Shown one piece after another: positions 27,936-31,294 of a DNA stretch of 31,294 nucleotides. Each line of letters opens with the position of its first letter. The first letter of the stretch is position 1. This DNA is from Trichomonas tenax (lineage: Eukaryota; Parabasalia; Trichomonadida; Trichomonadidae): contig JALKBU010000602.1 in the NCBI GenBank assembly GCA_023091735.1, positions 1-31,294 on the forward strand, given 5' to 3'. The position numbers and the translations under genes are program-made. A model generated the notes under the pieces. That model was not told where the DNA came from. It saw only the letters and a program-made list of their open reading frames with translations, and searched no databases.

Positions 27936-28655
27936 ATGTTGTATTATTTGAAATCAAATGATCCGAACGATTACGCCTCTTTAAAATTTTCTGGTATTCC
28001 TATAGCAACAACTGAACCATTAATGTTTCGTATAAAGAACTTTTCGACTATTACATCGTTTATTATAACTGATGAAACAGATTTTATAAAAATCAAAGTA
28101 GAAAACAACACAAGAACATTTAAATTTAAAGAAAAGACAAGTTATGAAATAGAGACATTAGCGGAAGATTTAAATTTATTACTCGCCGGATTTGTTAATG
28201 TTGAATTAAACGAAGCATCAACTTTATCATTCACTTCTAATAAAGACTTTGAAATCATAGACGCAAGCCATAGAGTACAATTATTACTTGGTTTATATTT
28301 CGAAAATTTCCCGATTAAGTCAAACGGTCATAAATACGTTTCTAAATCAGTTCCTTATATTAACTTTGGAAATAATTTATTCATTCGTTCAAGAATTTCA
28401 AACGTTGTGGGAATTAATACTTCATCAACTCTTGAATACGTTTCTATTTGTTATAACATAATAGGATTATTTATTCCTAATATTCCTTTAATCTTTAAAG
28501 ACCCCGGTAATTATGTAAAAATAAATTCGTTTGACCTTTTGAATCTATCCTTTACGTTAGTGGATTCGTTTAATGTACCTATTAAATTAAAATCACCTAT
28601 TAATTTAACGGTAGAAGTAATTTATGGCTCAGAGAGCCCGGGACGAAGTCCTTGA
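27936..28655 (+). CDS. Beta-rich Polinton protein, probable virion component
   Basis: A 239-residue protein with no signal peptide or membrane segment. The pattern is: an N-terminal beta-rich part (SFIITDETDFIKIKV), a helix (YEIETLAEDLNLLLAGF), IDASHRVQLLLGLYF, a middle part with VPYINFGNNLFIRSRISNVVG and YVSICYNIIG, then a C-terminal strand block (INSFDLLNLSFTLVDSF, PINLTVEVIYG). That order (a peptide lining up residues on a helix, 'LLG', 'R-x-x-I-x-N', and a final 'I-x-x-x-x-F-x-L-V-D' block) resembles proteins seen beside fibre and capsid genes in Polintons and related adintoviruses, which I take to be minor capsid or vertex-associated. The divergent pairing with the fibre gene supports a structural role, perhaps fibre anchoring. 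Its end, GSESPGRSP, is encoded by a double mini-hairpin. Confidence 0.7.
   Translation: MLYYLKSNDPNDYASLKFSGIPIATTEPLMFRIKNFSTITSFIITDETDFIKIKVENNTRTFKFKEKTSYEIETLAEDLNLLLAGFVNVELNEASTLSFTSNKDFEIIDASHRVQLLLGLYFENFPIKSNGHKYVSKSVPYINFGNNLFIRSRISNVVGINTSSTLEYVSICYNIIGLFIPNIPLIFKDPGNYVKINSFDLLNLSFTLVDSFNVPIKLKSPINLTVEVIYGSESPGRSP
28626..28652. repeat. Double mini-hairpin at the end of the beta-rich gene
   Basis: GGCTC-AGA-GAGCC (28626-28638), one-base spacer, then GGGAC-GAA-GTCCT (28640-28652; outer pair G-T). Encodes the last residues SESPGRSP, with the stop directly after (28653-28655). Same build as 26856-26884. Confidence 0.75.
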
Positions 28656-28731
28656 AAAAGATTTACTTAAATTTAAGCTTACGTATAAATTTATTCTTTG
28701 TCGTTACAGTAAAGTTATCCTTTCGATCAAA
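28656..28731. terminator. Short convergent spacer with a 12-bp palindrome
   Basis: 76 bp between the convergent ends of the 239-residue gene and the polymerase gene. CTTAAATTTAAG (28666-28677) is a perfect palindrome. It may serve 3' ends on both strands, but there is no direct proof. Confidence 0.3.
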
Positions 28732-31294
28732 TCATGGTTTGCAACTCCTACATAAATCAAATGCTATTTCATCACCATCATATAAAGCCTTATATAATTT
28801 CATAATCGAAAATTCACTATTTTTGTCATGCTTTCCTTCTGGTACGTGAAGTTTTAATTTATCGTCAAATTTAACGGGTACGGCATCAGGAAACATTTCA
28901 TTAGCTGTAATAGCGATTACATCCTGCTTTACTCCCTTCATTCTGCAGTGAAAGGCAACTTCGTTTAAATCATTAATGAGTAAGTCAATGTATGTCTTCT
29001 TTCCACAAAATATTGATTTATAAGCGAATGATTGATGATCTTTAGTGATTTTAGCAAAGCCTGAATGAAATTGACCTAAATTCTTACCGATTACTTCTCT
29101 TCCGTATCTCTTCTTAAACTCTCCCGCAAGTATTGGTATTTCTTTATCAAATACATGCACCGAATCGATATCTTGATAAAAGACTTTAATTCCTAAGTCT
29201 TCGGCAGTGCAGATTACTTCATTCATAATTCTTTTACTCATTGATAATATATTAACACCCAAGTGACAGAAATTAAAATGTCTACAAATGCTTTTCTGAG
29301 TCTTAAATATAATCTTATCGGATCCATCCAATTCTTCGAACTTAATGATTTCATTATAATTCTTATTTATGTATCTCATCGCATCAATATCATTAATGAA
29401 GTTTATTTTTGTTTCAATTGGTGCTAAAATTGTTTTTCCGTAAATACTGTTTACAATTAATTTTATGATTTCTTGTAATGGGTTTTCTTCTTTCTTATAC
29501 CTTAATCTTAATTCAAAAAGTTTCTTGATTTCATCTCTTATTCGGTAATCTCTCTTTTCGTCGTAATAATATTTTTTAATTATATTGCACTTAATACCTT
29601 GATACTTAATTAAATCCAATAATGATATTTGATCAACCATCATTCGACAACATGTGCTAGAACTCCTGGGCACATTGAGCTTGGGATTTAATTCAGGATC
29701 AACAACGATTAATGGTAATTCTCGGGGTATACCTATTTCTGTTATTTCAATTTCTGCAAAGAATCCAGAAATGAATTTATTGCCAGTTGGTTCAACCTGT
29801 TCTTCATCAAATAAATGATTTATTAAATATTCAGCACTTAGCATTTCTTTTTTCATTACTTTCGGCATTCTTTCTGACATGTAAAGTCTAGCAATAGCTG
29901 AAGGATAAAGTGAAACAGCATCGAAATCAGAAATTAAATCTTGGCTCATATTAATTTGTTTTTGATTATTACATAACATGCACCTTCCGCCATGAATGCA
30001 TCTACTGATAAATTCACGTGGTTTGTTAGCGAGATCAAATAAATTACCGTTCGGATAATAAACTCTGTTTTCAAATAATTTATTACTTACTGAACAAATG
30101 GAAACGAAATCAAACACGTTTAAACCAAATTCTTTATATAAATCATCTCTGAACTTCATAAATCCTTCACGTAAGATTCTAACGTCTTGAGAACAATAAT
30201 AAGTAGAATATTTCTCTAAATCAAATTTAGATTCGCTTATTCTGCATCCTTTGATGTTATTAATATTATTTATAAAAGTTTCTTTATCTTCGATGTAATT
30301 TAATGCTTCATTAATGTCGCCTATTCTGTTTGAATTCTTTAATATCTCACTTGCGTAATATCGATAAGGAAAAACTTCTTTATCTCCTGTCTTGAGTTTA
30401 AAGCATTCCGGAAAGTCTTTTAATTGTTTTGAAATCACTGTATATGAATCTTTAAAGAATAATCTCTTATCGTTATATTCTCCTTGAATTAACATAGTTC
30501 TTGATCCTTTAATGATCGGCGTTCCTGTTATCTTATCGAGATGATGTAATATAAAATTAATGTCATAAGATAAATTATGAAAATATACAAGGCTTTTGTC
30601 TTCGAGAGCTTCAAGAAATTCTATAGCGCAATCTTTACCCCAAATACTTCTAGGATTTGTTCCTTTCTCGTTATCAAAACATATATTAAATGCTTTATGA
30701 ACGCCATCCGTTGAACATTCAAAGTCTGCGAAATAAAAGTGTTCAGGTTTAATATCAACTTTATTTTTCTTCTTCCCTTCCTTAGGAACATATTCTTCCT
30801 TTAGTTTACAACAAAACTTAGGATTATATTTTAGGTCTGTCATTTCAGCTAAATTTTGTTTGTATAAAGTCATAGTGTAAGTAAACATATCACTGTAACT
30901 TATTGGTTCAAAATGACCTTCTTGAAAAAGTGTTTTAATGATTGTGCATAATTTGGTCGTATGCTTTGAATCAATGACATATCTTCCTTCTCTTAATCTT
31001 GTCACAAGTTGCATTTTTTCCAATGACCAGGTGTTGCATTTCTTCACAATGTTTTTATAATTATTAATGAAGTAGGTGGAGATAGGTACTCTTTCGTTAA
31101 GCATGTAGTGCTCATCCATTAATAATAACTTAATTGTCATTTTTGGTGTCTTTGGTTTTTCGTTTTTGTCCTTTGGTGTATATGTTATCGTATGCCTTTC
31201 TGATTCGGGTAAATAAACTTTAAATTCGATTTCTGTTTCGTTCGCGATTGCTTGAATTTTTGATTGAGGTAATGATCTCGATTTAATTATTTCC
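28732..31294 (-). CDS. Protein-primed family B DNA polymerase of a Polinton (5' partial)
   Basis: The frame is open to the right edge (31294), so the gene is 5' truncated by the window; the first ATG seen (31140) is internal and the upstream codons read as protein. Counting from that Met, all 3'-5' exonuclease and polymerase motifs are present: Exo I ADFEC (D139, E141), Exo II HNLSYD (N189, D193), Exo III YYCSQD (Y315, D319), palm A SDFDAVSLYPS (D407), palm B with K560 and NSIYG (564-568), palm C YQDIDS (D657, D659) and KKTY (714-717). The insertion between palm A and B fits TPR1/TPR2 of protein-primed enzymes such as phi29 pol. It would copy the element from protein-primed termini. The last residues (DLCRSCKP) end at TGA 28732-28734, 76 bp from the convergent neighbour. 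The gene seems intact and probably active. Confidence 0.95.
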   Translation of the reverse strand, partial: EIIKSRSLPQSKIQAIANETEIEFKVYLPESERHTITYTPKDKNEKPKTPKMTIKLLLMDEHYMLNERVPISTYFINNYKNIVKKCNTWSLEKMQLVTRLREGRYVIDSKHTTKLCTIIKTLFQEGHFEPISYSDMFTYTMTLYKQNLAEMTDLKYNPKFCCKLKEEYVPKEGKKKNKVDIKPEHFYFADFECSTDGVHKAFNICFDNEKGTNPRSIWGKDCAIEFLEALEDKSLVYFHNLSYDINFILHHLDKITGTPIIKGSRTMLIQGEYNDKRLFFKDSYTVISKQLKDFPECFKLKTGDKEVFPYRYYASEILKNSNRIGDINEALNYIEDKETFINNINNIKGCRISESKFDLEKYSTYYCSQDVRILREGFMKFRDDLYKEFGLNVFDFVSICSVSNKLFENRVYYPNGNLFDLANKPREFISRCIHGGRCMLCNNQKQINMSQDLISDFDAVSLYPSAIARLYMSERMPKVMKKEMLSAEYLINHLFDEEQVEPTGNKFISGFFAEIEITEIGIPRELPLIVVDPELNPKLNVPRSSSTCCRMMVDQISLLDLIKYQGIKCNIIKKYYYDEKRDYRIRDEIKKLFELRLRYKKEENPLQEIIKLIVNSIYGKTILAPIETKINFINDIDAMRYINKNYNEIIKFEELDGSDKIIFKTQKSICRHFNFCHLGVNILSMSKRIMNEVICTAEDLGIKVFYQDIDSVHVFDKEIPILAGEFKKRYGREVIGKNLGQFHSGFAKITKDHQSFAYKSIFCGKKTYIDLLINDLNEVAFHCRMKGVKQDVIAITANEMFPDAVPVKFDDKLKLHVPEGKHDKNSEFSIMKLYKALYDGDEIAFDLCRSCKP

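Larger units (their letters stand above)
23463..31294. mobile_element. Left part of a Polinton/Maverick DNA transposon
   Basis: The block from the AG-starting terminus (~23463) to the window edge carries a protein-primed family B DNA polymerase, a phage-type fibre, a likely virion protein, and several small basic or acidic proteins, tightly packed on both strands. That set fits a Polinton/Maverick, a self-synthesizing viral-like transposon common in trichomonads. Termini starting with AG and long terminal inverted repeats are known for the class; only one end is in the window, so the inverted repeat and target duplication cannot be verified. Retroviral-type integrase, packaging ATPase, cysteine protease and major capsid protein are not seen and should lie to the right. 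The exact left boundary is uncertain by some bases. Confidence 0.7.

Overview
The window looks like nuclear DNA of a parabasalid flagellate (Trichomonas/Tritrichomonas type; I cannot resolve the species). The reasons are: long intron-less genes in very AT-rich spacers; a TCACTTTT-type initiator (Inr) 11-22 nt before the ATG of two genes; a short Myb DNA-binding protein and a CAMK-type kinase of the kind trichomonads carry in large families; a giant flagellar protein; and, at the right, the left part of a Polinton/Maverick DNA transposon, an element class abundant in trichomonads.

Bases 1-23462 are host sequence. They hold a 2910-residue ASH/Ig-like repeat protein with a central calponin-homology-like segment (best guess CFAP47/FAP47, flagellar central apparatus), an R2R3 Myb-like protein (minus), the transcription coactivator MBF1, exportin-1 (CRM1) and a CAMK-group Ser/Thr kinase (minus). 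Long AT-rich spacers separate them. The spacers contain gene relics: the C-terminus of an ABCA-type ABC transporter, a beta-helix-like surface protein fragment, and a frameshifted exonuclease-domain fragment of a protein-primed family B DNA polymerase. A 93-bp direct repeat and a degenerate tRNA-like sequence lie near the left edge.

Bases ~23463-31294 look like the left part of a Polinton/Maverick that continues past the window. The outer edge starts with AG and carries a perfect 11-bp-stem palindrome. Inside are a frame-broken small ORF, a small basic protein with a K-x-SEKQLAALAAGR motif, a divergent small gene broken by one base, a GC-rich hairpin, a duplicated 48-bp block, and a two-ORF phage-tail-fibre-like gene. 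That gene has a collagen repeat, a coiled-coil stalk and a T4 gp10/gp37-like HxH tip, and it is interrupted by one in-frame TAA. A divergently transcribed beta-rich, probably virion, protein follows, then the protein-primed DNA polymerase B, whose reading frame is open to the right edge. No integrase, packaging ATPase, protease or major capsid protein is in view; they would be expected further right.

The most unusual pattern is a set of GC-rich paired mini-hairpins (about 5-bp stems, 3-nt loops, often GAA/TTC). They sit in frame inside coding sequence of the fibre gene, the beta-rich protein and the polymerase relic, with a related longer hairpin between genes. They resemble Rickettsia palindromic elements or mitochondrial double-hairpin elements, and may be a small mobile element living inside mobile-element genes.
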